Shown: positions 53,730 to 61,344 of the stretch, in pieces
Layout: every line of letters begins with the position of its first letter
Position numbering within the stretch: the first letter of the stretch is position 1
Source of the DNA: Strigamia acuminata
Lineage: Eukaryota > Arthropoda > Chilopoda > Geophilomorpha > Linotaeniidae
Direction of reading: 5' to 3'
Length of the DNA stretch: 64,000 bases
Assembly: GCA_949358305.1 (NCBI GenBank)
Contig: OX442314.1
Coordinates: 53,205,369-53,269,368, forward strand
Translations under genes and position numbers: made by a program
The notes under the pieces: model-generated
The model's database searches: none
What the model was told of the DNA's origin: nothing
Seen by the model: the letters and a program-made list of their open reading frames with translations, nothing else

Positions 53730-53749
53730 GGAACCATCTTCTGCTACCA
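53730..53749 (-). promoter_or_regulatory. Copia primer binding site, initiator tRNA-Met
   Basis: On the minus strand TGGTAGCAGAAGATGGTTCC follows the LTR end CAACA directly. It fits the complement of animal initiator tRNA-Met at about 18 of 20 positions. Confidence 0.75.
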
Positions 53750-54106
53750 TGTTGGAATTTGATGGGAAAAATAGTAAGTCTGGATGAACTTTTCTACTGT
53801 GGCGGCCATGTTTATTCATTGAAAAATAAAGGCCAAGGGACTTTGAGGTCAGAAGACACCAAAAACATGTGACAACAACAAATATTCACAGATATGTTAT
53901 AAATTGAACAAATCCTTAAGTTAAATCATAAACAGTTATCAAATATGATATGAACATTCAACTGACATAAAATAGTAATCATAATCAATGTTATTGATTT
54001 AAATAACAAAACAAGAATCATTACACTTAAACAATTCTAATTGGCTTAAAATTACCAAACACTTATACAACAATGAATACAGGCAGTGTTGACCCGAACA
54101 TCAACA
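53750..54106 (-). repeat. Candidate 5' LTR of copia element, about 357 bp
   Basis: On the plus strand it runs TGTTGGAATTTG to CATCAACA (minus strand TGTTGATG to CCAACA). The primer site next to it fixes the inner end. The outer end at 54,106 is a guess from the TG/CA rule. Confidence 0.6.
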
Positions 54107-54445
54107 CACTTATACAGGGTGGTTCAGAAAGTCTGGTTCACAGTAAATAATTCCCAAACCGTTTTAGATGTTGATTTAGCAAAATGACTGTCAGGGTAGT
54201 ATTTTGGGGGAAATCAAATTACGACATCCAACTTGACCTCAGAGATCATCTTCAAGGTCATCCATATTGTAACTCGAGAACCGTGACAAATATAGAGAAA
54301 AAGTGAATTAGAAAGTCGTAGAGCACCATCTAATTAGTCTAGAACTGTTTTTAAAAAAAATTATCACTTACTGAAAAGTTTTGAGAAAAAAAGGTTTGAA
54401 ACGTTAGTAGTAGTGGGTTTATGGGGATCCTGGGCCAGTGGTTGG
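54107..54445. other. Probable DNA-transposon debris
   Basis: ACAGGGTGGTTCAGAAAGTC at 54,115 after TA looks like a mariner/Tc1-type terminal end. No transposase frame or second end was seen. Confidence 0.35.
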
Positions 54446-54584
54446 TGGTGAGGGGGGGGGGGGGTGGGGGTGGTGAGGGTTAAGTGGGGGGAGAGATAAG
54501 GGGAGGGGGAGATAAGTGGAGGGGGAGATAAGGGGAGGGGGAGATAAGGAGAGGGGGAGATAAGGGGAGAGCTAAGTGGGGGTG
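54446..54584. repeat. G-rich tract with 16-bp tandem repeat
   Basis: A G-run with T interruptions (54,450-54,480) is followed by about five units of GGGGGAGATAAGGGGA. It lies at the left margin of the Polinton and could be near or in its terminal repeat, but no inverted partner is visible in the window. The runs of G could form quadruplexes. Confidence 0.75.
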
Positions 54585-54650
54585 ACTAATTGCTTCAATC
54601 AATCAGTCTTATCATTCAATCAATGTGCCCTAGGCTATTATTTGTTATTG

Positions 54651-54810
54651 TTTTTCTTTACTTAAGTACCTTGTTGTTGTTTTTTCCAAAGGACCCTTGT
54701 TTTTCTTTATTTAAGTACCTTGTTGTTGTTTTTCCCAAATTTTCAAAGGACCCTTGTTTTTCTTTACTTAAGTACCTTGTTGTTGTTTTTCCCAAATTTT
54801 CAAAGGATCC
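54651..54810. repeat. Tandem repeat, about 50-57 bp unit, three copies
   Basis: Units start at 54,651, 54,700 and 54,757 with TTTTTCTTTA(C/T)TTAAGTACC and end in AAAGGACCC or AAAGGATCC. Confidence 0.85.
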
Positions 54811-54872
54811 TTAGGCTACTTTTAACCAAAGGAGGGATATTATTGGATACTCATCAATGTCAGTGATGGAAA

Positions 54873-54930
54873 GGGAGGGTAAAACAGGAAGTGAGCGGTT
54901 CAAAGGGGAGGAGTTACCTTGTATAAATGC
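54873..54930 (+). promoter_or_regulatory. Promoter of PC4-like gene: shared module plus TATA box
   Basis: 54,873-54,914 contains AAAACAGGAAGTGAGCGGT and CAAAGGGGAGGAG, almost the same as 56,051-56,092 before the AlkB gene. TATAAA stands at 54,922-54,927, 53 nt before the ATG. GGAAGT is an ETS-type core, mentioned as a lead only. Confidence 0.7.
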
Positions 54931-54974
54931 AACTCGCATTTTGGGATACTCACCATTTCTTTCACAAACAAGCC

Positions 54975-55631
54975 ATGACTACTACTTCAAGCAGCGGGAC
55001 CTACTCTCTTGGTGGGGAGATCTATTGTCAAGTCAATCCATTTCTAGCTGGAGTCTACATCCACCTAAGACGATTTCTGACATACCCGAACGGAAAGCTG
55101 TATCCCTCTCGTGATGGTATGTGCATGAACGTTAAGACATTTTATGATTTTGTGGAACATTGGAAGCAGATAACGAGTGAAATTGCGAATTTAAAAACCA
55201 AGAAATCATCAACCATTGAGTGTGTAGGTGGTGTTTTAGTCACTATTTCCAAGTCGAAAACTGATGATGTATCTTTGATGATATGTCGTTCATTTGCGCC
55301 AGAGAAGTTTATTCTGCTTTCATATGAACAATGGCGTCAACTCAAGAAGCAGCGATCATCCATATTTTCGGGCATCGATGAAGCTCTGTCAAAGTTGCAA
55401 GAGAGCAACCTTCAATTTCCAGCTATTCCCGAGGAAACAACTGCAAGTTCATTTGTTACTCCGACCACATCTCAAGCTCCAATTGTTTTAAAAAAGAAAA
55501 AGGAGAGAAAGCAAATGAAGAAGAAACCATATCAGAGACCCATTCCTGGTGTGCATTTTGTGGATTCTTCTGATGAGGATGTCGATTCAAAACCTACCAG
55601 TGTACCTGTCGATACTGATGATGATGAATAG
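54975..55631 (+). CDS. PC4-like single-stranded DNA binding / transcription coactivator protein
   Basis: 218 residues from ATG 54,975. The ATG-less extension upstream overlaps the TATA box, so this start is preferred. Residues about 14-66 (EIYCQVNPFLAGVYIHLRRF, YPNGKLYPSRDGMCMNVKTF) have the pattern of the PC4/Sub1 C-terminal domain: strand-rich, aromatic, a K-x-YPSRDG-like hairpin and a closing helix. Residues about 76-135 (GGVLVTISKS, CRSFAPEKFILLSYEQWRQL) look like a second, diverged copy. The C-terminus is basic then acidic (SSDEDVDS, DTDDDE). PC4 proteins bind melted DNA and help transcription or replication, and such a role in expression or copying of the element is inferred. AATAAA at 55,735-55,740 is the likely polyadenylation signal. 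Assignment rests on pattern, not a search. Confidence 0.65.
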   Translation: MTTTSSSGTYSLGGEIYCQVNPFLAGVYIHLRRFLTYPNGKLYPSRDGMCMNVKTFYDFVEHWKQITSEIANLKTKKSSTIECVGGVLVTISKSKTDDVSLMICRSFAPEKFILLSYEQWRQLKKQRSSIFSGIDEALSKLQESNLQFPAIPEETTASSFVTPTTSQAPIVLKKKKERKQMKKKPYQRPIPGVHFVDSSDEDVDSKPTSVPVDTDDDE

Positions 55632-55837
55632 ATTTATAGTTAATTTGTTATTTGTATTGGTAGAATAGAAATTGTATACTTTAGTTTAAATTTTTTTTTG
55701 TACTTATTTCTTTTTTTTTTGTGTTAATTATATAAATAAAATTTGTTTGAATAAGAATACATCTTTTTTCTTTCATTAATTTCTTTAACAAATAAGTTAA
55801 GTTGTAATAAGGGTGTTTGTGTTATATTAGTGGAAAT

Positions 55838-56180
55838 GGAGGATAAAACAGGAAGCGAGCGGTGCAAAGTTGTCCTCTGCTATGATTCGTTGAAACCATT
55901 TTAGACAAGTTTCAACATGTCTCATCAATTGCACTGTTTGGAAGGGAGGATAAAACAGAAAGTGAGTGGTGCAAATGTCTCCTCTGCTATGATTCGTTGA
56001 AACCATTTTAGACAAGTTTCAACATGTCTCAGCAATGGCACTGTTTGGAAGGGGGGATAAAACAGGAAGTGAGCGGTGCAAAGGGGAGGAGTCCTCTGCT
56101 ATAATTTGTTGAAACCGCTTGGGGGGCAAGTTTAGACATGTCTCCGATTGGACAGCAGAATAGGTTAACTGCTATATATA
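55838..56180 (+). promoter_or_regulatory. Promoter of AlkB gene: three tandem 107-bp modules plus TATA box
   Basis: The module GGA(G)GGATAAAACAG...GAGCGGTGCAAA followed by CTCTGCTAT(G/A)AT and TGTTTGGAA starts at 55,838, 55,945 and 56,052, a period of 107 bp. The last copy is closest to the module at the PC4 promoter. TATATATA follows at 56,173-56,180, 39 nt before the ATG. The arrangement suggests repeated upstream activator sites. Confidence 0.75.
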
Positions 56181-56211
56181 CCGAGCTGATGTTTCTTTTG
56201 GATGAAAAAAC

Positions 56212-56910
56212 ATGGAGAAGACGACAATAGAGCCTGTTTGTTGGAAAGATATTCTCAAGCAGGATTTACACTTGCAGTATGGGCTTCTTTTCAACAAAGA
56301 AGTAGCTGATTCTACATTTCAAAAGCTGGAAAATGAAATCACATACTATACAGGTAGACTGAGTCAAATCAAGATTTATGGCAAGTGGATCAATATACCG
56401 AGACAACAAGTTGCATTTGGTGATGATGGATTGAAATATTCATTTTCTGGTAATACTTTACCGGTTAAAACTTGGACTCCTCTTTTGCGTGATTTACGAG
56501 ATGCCGTTCAGTTTGTTACCGGACATGAATTTAACTTTGTTCTCGTTAATCGTTATGCAAATGGCAACCAGACTATTGGTGAACATCGAGACGATGAGGA
56601 GGGACTTCATCCAAACGCACCAATAGCGAGCCTGTCTCTAGGACAAAACAGAAACTTTGTTCTTCGTCACGTGTCTCTTAAGCGAAAGTATACTATTCGC
56701 AACTCAGTCTTACCACCAAAGCCGATTTCTCTCGCGTTGGAACACGGTAGCATTCTGCTAATGCACCAACCTACAAACCGTTTTTGGTATCACAGTCTTC
56801 CAAAGCAAATTTCTGCACTTCATCCGCGAATCAACTTAACTTTTAGAAACATCATTCAAAGTAAGTTCCATTTATTTAATGATATTATTATAAATGAATA
56901 TTTATTTTAA
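56212..56910 (+). CDS. AlkB-family (ALKBH2-like) Fe(II)/2-oxoglutarate DNA dioxygenase
   Basis: 232 residues from ATG 56,212. Enzymes of this family remove alkyl damage such as 1-methyladenine from DNA by oxidative demethylation. Visible hallmarks: PRQ with GDDGLKYSFSG (63-80, the ALKBH2/3-type nucleotide-flipping region), FNFVLVNRY (107-115), the metal motif H125-R-D127, the distal His in FWYHSLP (H194), and R206-I-N-L-T-F-R212 binding 2-oxoglutarate. PTNRFWYHSLP and PRINLTFR are of ALKBH2 type. The last about 16 residues (SKFHLFND...) are unlike the family. A GTAAGT at 56,861 and an AG at 56,921-56,922 would remove them by splicing and end the protein at IIQK. The neighbour starts at 56,924. 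Likely protects or repairs the element DNA. Confidence 0.93.
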   Translation: MEKTTIEPVCWKDILKQDLHLQYGLLFNKEVADSTFQKLENEITYYTGRLSQIKIYGKWINIPRQQVAFGDDGLKYSFSGNTLPVKTWTPLLRDLRDAVQFVTGHEFNFVLVNRYANGNQTIGEHRDDEEGLHPNAPIASLSLGQNRNFVLRHVSLKRKYTIRNSVLPPKPISLALEHGSILLMHQPTNRFWYHSLPKQISALHPRINLTFRNIIQSKFHLFNDIIINEYLF

Positions 56911-56923
56911 TTCGTGTTTTAGA

Positions 56924-57583
56924 ATGAATTCGGAACAATTAAAAAACGTAGGTTGTATTATTGACTTTGAGGGATTCCAGTTTGGTCCCGACTTTCTACT
57001 CAAGGAGCTCGGAGTGTGTTTTCTATACAAGGATTCTACTTTAAGTTATCACTTTCGTGTTGGACAATTTGACAAACTAGAACCAAAATGGCAAAAAGTT
57101 GCTGCTTGGTTAAAACGTAATATCCACGGTATGAAGTTTGAAGATGGTCCTGATGATCTACCTCAAAGCTGGATTCCTTTTATCCTCACATCTTTACATA
57201 TAAATTGTGTTCAGGAAGCCAACAGACCAATTATTGCATTCAAAGGAGGCCAAATTGAAAAAAATTGGTTAATCAAATGTGACATTCCATACCTCGACCT
57301 GGAATCATTGGGATGTCCAAAATATCAGGACCTTCATTTTAATCTTGATCCTGATTCAAAACCTTTATGTCACCTTCATGAATCCCTACTTCCCTCCAAG
57401 TTAATGCACTGTCCTCAAGCTGAGTGTCTTTGCTTTAAGGAGTGGTGTATTGAAACTCAAGACCATTCTTATCTCGACGATCTTGAAGCCCTCCTTCATG
57501 GAACGGGAAATGAAAATGCGAACGGAGATGATGCGGCGAATCCGGGAACGGAAGCAAACCTTTCGCAACTGGCCTGTTTCTAG
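56924..57583 (+). CDS. Exonuclease-like protein, family uncertain
   Basis: 219 residues from ATG 56,924; a second in-frame ATG at 56,894 would add ten residues. The start VGCIIDFEGFQFGPDFLLKE has the D-x-E (D14, E16) and following helix of a DEDD-type RNase H-fold exonuclease. Later come NIHGMKFEDG (67-75), IIAFKGGQIEKNWL (103-116), PYLDLESLGCP (122-132) with a candidate second Asp, and a Cys/His-rich end (CHLHESL, MHCPQAECLC) that may bind zinc. I have seen similar domain layouts in invertebrate mobile elements, but I cannot name the family. The last 28 codons overlap the BIR gene in another frame. A role in processing nucleic acid is inferred. Confidence 0.55.
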   Translation: MNSEQLKNVGCIIDFEGFQFGPDFLLKELGVCFLYKDSTLSYHFRVGQFDKLEPKWQKVAAWLKRNIHGMKFEDGPDDLPQSWIPFILTSLHINCVQEANRPIIAFKGGQIEKNWLIKCDIPYLDLESLGCPKYQDLHFNLDPDSKPLCHLHESLLPSKLMHCPQAECLCFKEWCIETQDHSYLDDLEALLHGTGNENANGDDAANPGTEANLSQLACF

Positions 57584-57824
57584 ACACATCGCCGACCCTT
57601 CCACCTTAGCCCGTGCTGGATTCAAATACTTGGGTGAAAATGATCATGTTGAGTGCGTCTACTGTCTCGGTCGATTAAAAGAGTGGAAACGTGGTGACAT
57701 ACCTCTTTTGGAACATTATTCTTGGTATGCCTATTGTCCATTAATGAGAATTACTTTTGAAAAAGGACTGAATGAAGAGTGGTTGATTTATAAATCCATC
57801 TATGGGTTAGATACACCAGGTTGA
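57498..57824 (+). CDS. Inhibitor of apoptosis protein, single BIR domain
   Basis: 108 residues from ATG 57,498; the open frame is longer, but its upstream start is only TTG. The BIR domain spans about 17-85: RKQTFRNWP, the A-x-AGF motif (LARAGFKYLG), D-x-VxCVYC, GRLKEW and GD-x-P-x-x-EH. The zinc ligands C53, C56, H73 and C80 have the canonical C-x2-C-x16-H-x6-C spacing. The conserved Arg/Gly and Trp positions of the peptide groove appear present. There is no RING or second BIR, so it resembles survivin-size or minimal viral IAPs. It would be expected to delay host cell death by binding caspases or pro-apoptotic proteins. It ends 29 bp from the end of the convergent protease gene. Confidence 0.93.
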   Translation: MEREMKMRTEMMRRIRERKQTFRNWPVSRHIADPSTLARAGFKYLGENDHVECVYCLGRLKEWKRGDIPLLEHYSWYAYCPLMRITFEKGLNEEWLIYKSIYGLDTPG

Positions 57825-57853
57825 TAGAAACACCAGATTTTGTAACAATTACT

Positions 57854-58378
57854 TTATTTCTTTGTTTTACTTATTTGTACGATACAATTTTTATCATACA
57901 ATGTTGACATCTTAAAATTAAAAATATGTTTAACAAATTTTGTAACTTTTTTATCATTGTAATATGGATTTCTTGGATTAAATTGATTTTTTATATAATC
58001 AAAGCTTTTTCCTTTACACCTATTATAAATAAAATAAATGCAATAATATCCACATGCGAGACTACACGGTGATTGATAGGTTTGAGTAATCCTGTTGGTT
58101 AGTTTACATCCAATATTTTGAATAAAAGCAGTAATTTCTTTCGCTGGTGGTTTACCGAACGAATCAAAATATTCAATCGCACCGGGTACTTTCTCATCTC
58201 GAAACAATGCTACCCAATGTTCGCCTGGTTTTGTATGGGGATGAGTATTTACAACAAACGCGCATGTTTTGTTTGTTTGTTGCGATGAGGATAGCAAATC
58301 AATTGGATATACACCTTTAAAAATTTGCCTCGTCACTGAATTCTTAGATAAAATCTCCGTTATTTGGAGCGTGTTCAT
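57854..58378 (-). CDS. Adenain-like cysteine protease (capsid maturation)
   Basis: 174 residues from ATG 58,378. C5/C48-fold protease as in adenoviruses and Polintons, thought to cleave capsid precursors. Catalytic elements: H54 in KPGEHWVAL, D72 in IEYFDSFGKPP, Q102 in YQSPCS and C109 in LACGYYC, with the order and spacing of adenain. It is the last gene of the leftward block, 8 nt after the capsid gene stop. It converges on the BIR gene with a 29-nt gap, where the transcripts must end. Confidence 0.93.
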   Translation of the reverse strand: MNTLQITEILSKNSVTRQIFKGVYPIDLLSSSQQTNKTCAFVVNTHPHTKPGEHWVALFRDEKVPGAIEYFDSFGKPPAKEITAFIQNIGCKLTNRITQTYQSPCSLACGYYCIYFIYNRCKGKSFDYIKNQFNPRNPYYNDKKVTKFVKHIFNFKMSTLYDKNCIVQISKTKK

Positions 58379-58386
58379 AGCTTGAG

Positions 58387-59724
58387 TTAAAATTCAGTAA
58401 TGATATTCCTCGCTCTATCAATCTCCAGTATGGATTGATATTCCGCCAGTACTAATACGGTTATGGTTGCAGTTAAGGCTTTATTAAATCTCATTTCAAT
58501 CCTAACATTTCCTTGTTTTACTAAATTCAAATGTGGTTGACCGGCGGATGCATCTTGCGTTAAATCAAATCCAAATAAAACATTTCCGCCTAAACAATAA
58601 TCAGTATACGAAATGCCTAATCCTAAATCTTTATCTGCTCTATTCATAGTTTGGTATAAGGTAATAAATTCACGAGCTGCTTGTCCTTTTGCAAAATCTG
58701 GCTTATATGGACTCATTGGTACTCCTTTTCCATCCAAAAATACTTGAAGAAAATTTATTCCTTGGTTTTCAAAATTATACGGATTACTGGCATATGATCC
58801 GCAGTAGGCAGTGTTTTTCACAAGACCAATAATCAATCGGGATGGATATTGACCGAGAAATGCATTATCAATCATAGCAGTTTGCGATCCTGTAGCAATT
58901 GTAAATGTCTTAACTTCTACCCTTCTAATGGGATATTTCGCATTACGTTGCTCTAATGCTTGATGATGAGCTAAGAGTACACTAGCGCTAGGAACTATCT
59001 TTTTTACAAATAAAGTTGCATCATTTATAACTGTTTTATAGGCCGCCCCTGCCTCTTTTGAAATTAAACTAAATGCATCATTTTGTCTAGTAAGTGTAAT
59101 TCGCAAGTCAACATTATTTATGAGATAATGTGGTTGAGAAAAGATATCGCAGTGAAGTCTTCCAAACATCTGTAATTTTCCACAATCACCATCCTGCATG
59201 AGTCGATGATATCGTTTATAAATTCCAAACTCCTCGTTAAAATCTGCTACTGTTGGATCTAAATCATCAAATGATCCTCCTGTATCCTCATAATACATCT
59301 CCACTGTTTTATAACTCTTTTTGGCATCATTTGAAAAACTGAGGATTGTTTCGAGATAACTTCTATAACAATAATTTGAATCGGAAGCTGACACTAGCTT
59401 ATCATTTAGTCTAACATCTATTTGACTGAACAATGAATGTAGGAATAAATTTGTAGGAGAAACCTTAGCTGTTTTTGTAATTACAGCCCCAGCACCATCG
59501 GTTACAGTTACATTTAGTAACAAGTATGTTTGACTCAAGTCAATGTACGTATCAGCAGTACCCTTGATTGAAAAATCTAATGGCTGTCCTGCAGTTACGG
59601 CTGTAATTGGATGGTATTCACTCCAATAATTATCTTCCACAGTTATTTGTGTGAGTGGTAATCCAAAAATGTCTAGTTCTGGAGTCGCGCCTTCGGCAGA
59701 TGATTCATGGGGAAATTGCGGCAT
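58387..59724 (-). CDS. Major capsid protein, double jelly-roll (Polinton MCP)
   Basis: 445 residues from ATG 59,724. It belongs to the family often labelled F54H12.2-like in invertebrate genomes and recognised as the Polinton major capsid protein. Typical stretches: DTYIDLSQTYL (58-68), NLFLHSLFSQIDVRLND (92-108), YRSYLETILSF (120-130), LMQDGDCGKLQMFGRLHCD, and near the end VLVLAEYQSILEIDRAR. The length is usual for the family. Forms the hexon-like trimers of an icosahedral shell. No stop or frameshift, so the protein may still be able to assemble. Confidence 0.95.
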   Translation of the reverse strand: MPQFPHESSAEGATPELDIFGLPLTQITVEDNYWSEYHPITAVTAGQPLDFSIKGTADTYIDLSQTYLLLNVTVTDGAGAVITKTAKVSPTNLFLHSLFSQIDVRLNDKLVSASDSNYCYRSYLETILSFSNDAKKSYKTVEMYYEDTGGSFDDLDPTVADFNEEFGIYKRYHRLMQDGDCGKLQMFGRLHCDIFSQPHYLINNVDLRITLTRQNDAFSLISKEAGAAYKTVINDATLFVKKIVPSASVLLAHHQALEQRNAKYPIRRVEVKTFTIATGSQTAMIDNAFLGQYPSRLIIGLVKNTAYCGSYASNPYNFENQGINFLQVFLDGKGVPMSPYKPDFAKGQAAREFITLYQTMNRADKDLGLGISYTDYCLGGNVLFGFDLTQDASAGQPHLNLVKQGNVRIEMRFNKALTATITVLVLAEYQSILEIDRARNIITEF

Positions 59725-59726
59725 GG

Positions 59727-60209
59727 CTAATCAAATATGTCAGGTCCAAGAAGTGAAGTTTTCCTTTTGCAGGACTTCCTACGCACGTTCTTCTTTGGTC
59801 GAGTTCGTCTCTTAGACTGATTCTTTTGTTTGGTTACACGTCTTTTCTTTTGTTTACCATCCATCCGCTTTTGTTTGCCTCCTTTCTGTACACCAATCTT
59901 TTTTAAAAAATCCGATTTGGTTCGAACAACCTGATCTTTAAATGCATTTCCAAATTTTCTCTTGTTTACACGCATATCGGAAATTACGTCTAATCCTCTC
60001 TTCAAACCATACGTTGCTGCATCCAACGCTCCACTTCTCACAAAAGGCTTTACAATTCGAAATGCGTCACTTATAAGTGAACCCAAACCATGTCCTTGTT
60101 GATAGCGAGATCCTACAAATATAGGAAGATCTGCTCCACCTATTTGCGCATGATTTGAGCAATATCTATCCATGCAGATTTGAGGGTTTAGTTCATAGTG
60201 AAATCTCAT
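59727..60209 (-). CDS. Basic virion core protein (pX/pVII-like), Polinton
   Basis: I start it at ATG 60,209, 4 nt after the stop of the penton-like gene, which gives 160 residues. The open frame continues upstream only with a GTG start inside that gene. It has NPQICMDRYC, then the motif GGADLPIFVGSRYQQGHGLG (24-43), widely kept in Polintons, an amphipathic stretch (SGALDAATYGLKRGLDVIS), and a very basic C-terminus (about 105-152, Lys/Arg-rich, as in adenovirus core proteins). Probably condenses DNA or links it to the shell; membrane activity of the middle part is possible. Stop lies 2 nt before the MCP start. Confidence 0.8.
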   Translation of the reverse strand: MRFHYELNPQICMDRYCSNHAQIGGADLPIFVGSRYQQGHGLGSLISDAFRIVKPFVRSGALDAATYGLKRGLDVISDMRVNKRKFGNAFKDQVVRTKSDFLKKIGVQKGGKQKRMDGKQKKRRVTKQKNQSKRRTRPKKNVRRKSCKRKTSLLGPDIFD

Positions 60210-60213
60210 CTTG

Positions 60214-61344
60214 TCAATCCAATCTCTTCCTGAAGTGTAACGTTGCAACGACACGTCCAAACTCGAATGGTACTTTTTCTCCGGTGTCACCCCTTATAAG
60301 CACTTGTATGGATTCAAATTGCAATTTTGCCAGCGGTTTATAATGTGGATTTTCAAAAGTTTGGGAGATGTATTGTCCTCGCTCTTTTCCTTGAATCTGT
60401 ATTATTCTTAACAGTGGCGCTAAAGTATCCCCAACAATGTTTGGTTGTATTAGATTGCAATACAAGTACATATGATATAGTCCAACTTGTTCATCCATTT
60501 TATGAAAAGCTTCTGTTGTTTTTGTAATTACACGCAAATCATTAAAACCGAGAGTTGATGCCAAGGCTTTATCAAGAACCAGCTTGGTGTTAATTGGCAA
60601 GTTAATCTCAATTTTCTTTGATGATATATTAAAACTAAATGGTGCTTTATCAATAACTACGAGTGCTTTAAGATTTAAAGCATCTACTAATTGATCAGGT
60701 CCCGAATAATTTCCAGGTTTCAAGCTTTGTTTCTGTTTACCATCAGTCTCCTTTTCAATTGATAAATTCCAATTTTTATCATTGATAAGATTTGGTGTGA
60801 GACGTGGAGAATCACGAGCCGTCTTGGATTCATCAGCGTAAAAATCATCATCTTCATCTTTCACAAAACCTAACACATATGCCAGCCTCTGCGGGATCAT
60901 GACTTGAAACTTAGGCATAATTATTATTTCAAATCTTAAACGAGTGGAATTCCAGTGAAATTTAATTCCTAATTTTTGCAATGCTTTGTCAAGATCTTTA
61001 ACTTTCTCATCTTTCTTGGTTGGAGATGTTAAATTATTATTTAAAAAGTTAAGAAACTCGGATATTAGCTTATCCTGCGGTAGGGATGCATCCACAAATT
61101 TGAATGGTGGAAATTTGATTGCATTGACTTCATTCTTCAGTATTCGAAAATCGGCACCTCGGGGCAATAGAGCAGTACTCCAGCTTCTTGGATAAAGGAA
61201 TTCAACCAGACCCACTTCCCAATTTTCATCTAAATTAATATATGATGGTAATTGCGTATGAAATTCCGTCAATGTATTATTCGGGTAATAATCTAAGCTG
61301 CTATTTGATGGAAGACTCACATAGAAACTCTGTTCCGGATCCAT
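60214..61344 (-). CDS. Penton-like minor capsid protein, Polinton
   Basis: 376 residues from ATG 61,344. N-terminal SLPSNSSLDYYPNNTLTEF and NWEVGLVEFLYP (41-52), a middle with repeated strand pattern, and C-terminal YLYCNLIQPNIVGD, LLRIIQIQG and VPFEFGRVVATLHFR. This layout is common to the second large structural protein of metazoan Polintons, taken as the single-jelly-roll penton/minor capsid protein. First gene of the leftward block, divergent from the ATPase across 53 bp. Confidence 0.8.
   Translation of the reverse strand: MDPEQSFYVSLPSNSSLDYYPNNTLTEFHTQLPSYINLDENWEVGLVEFLYPRSWSTALLPRGADFRILKNEVNAIKFPPFKFVDASLPQDKLISEFLNFLNNNLTSPTKKDEKVKDLDKALQKLGIKFHWNSTRLRFEIIIMPKFQVMIPQRLAYVLGFVKDEDDDFYADESKTARDSPRLTPNLINDKNWNLSIEKETDGKQKQSLKPGNYSGPDQLVDALNLKALVVIDKAPFSFNISSKKIEINLPINTKLVLDKALASTLGFNDLRVITKTTEAFHKMDEQVGLYHMYLYCNLIQPNIVGDTLAPLLRIIQIQGKERGQYISQTFENPHYKPLAKLQFESIQVLIRGDTGEKVPFEFGRVVATLHFRKRLD

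Noticed and set aside
54446-54584. Telomere-like array
   Set aside because: Unit GGGGGAGATAAGGGGA is not a known telomere repeat and the tract is short and internal.
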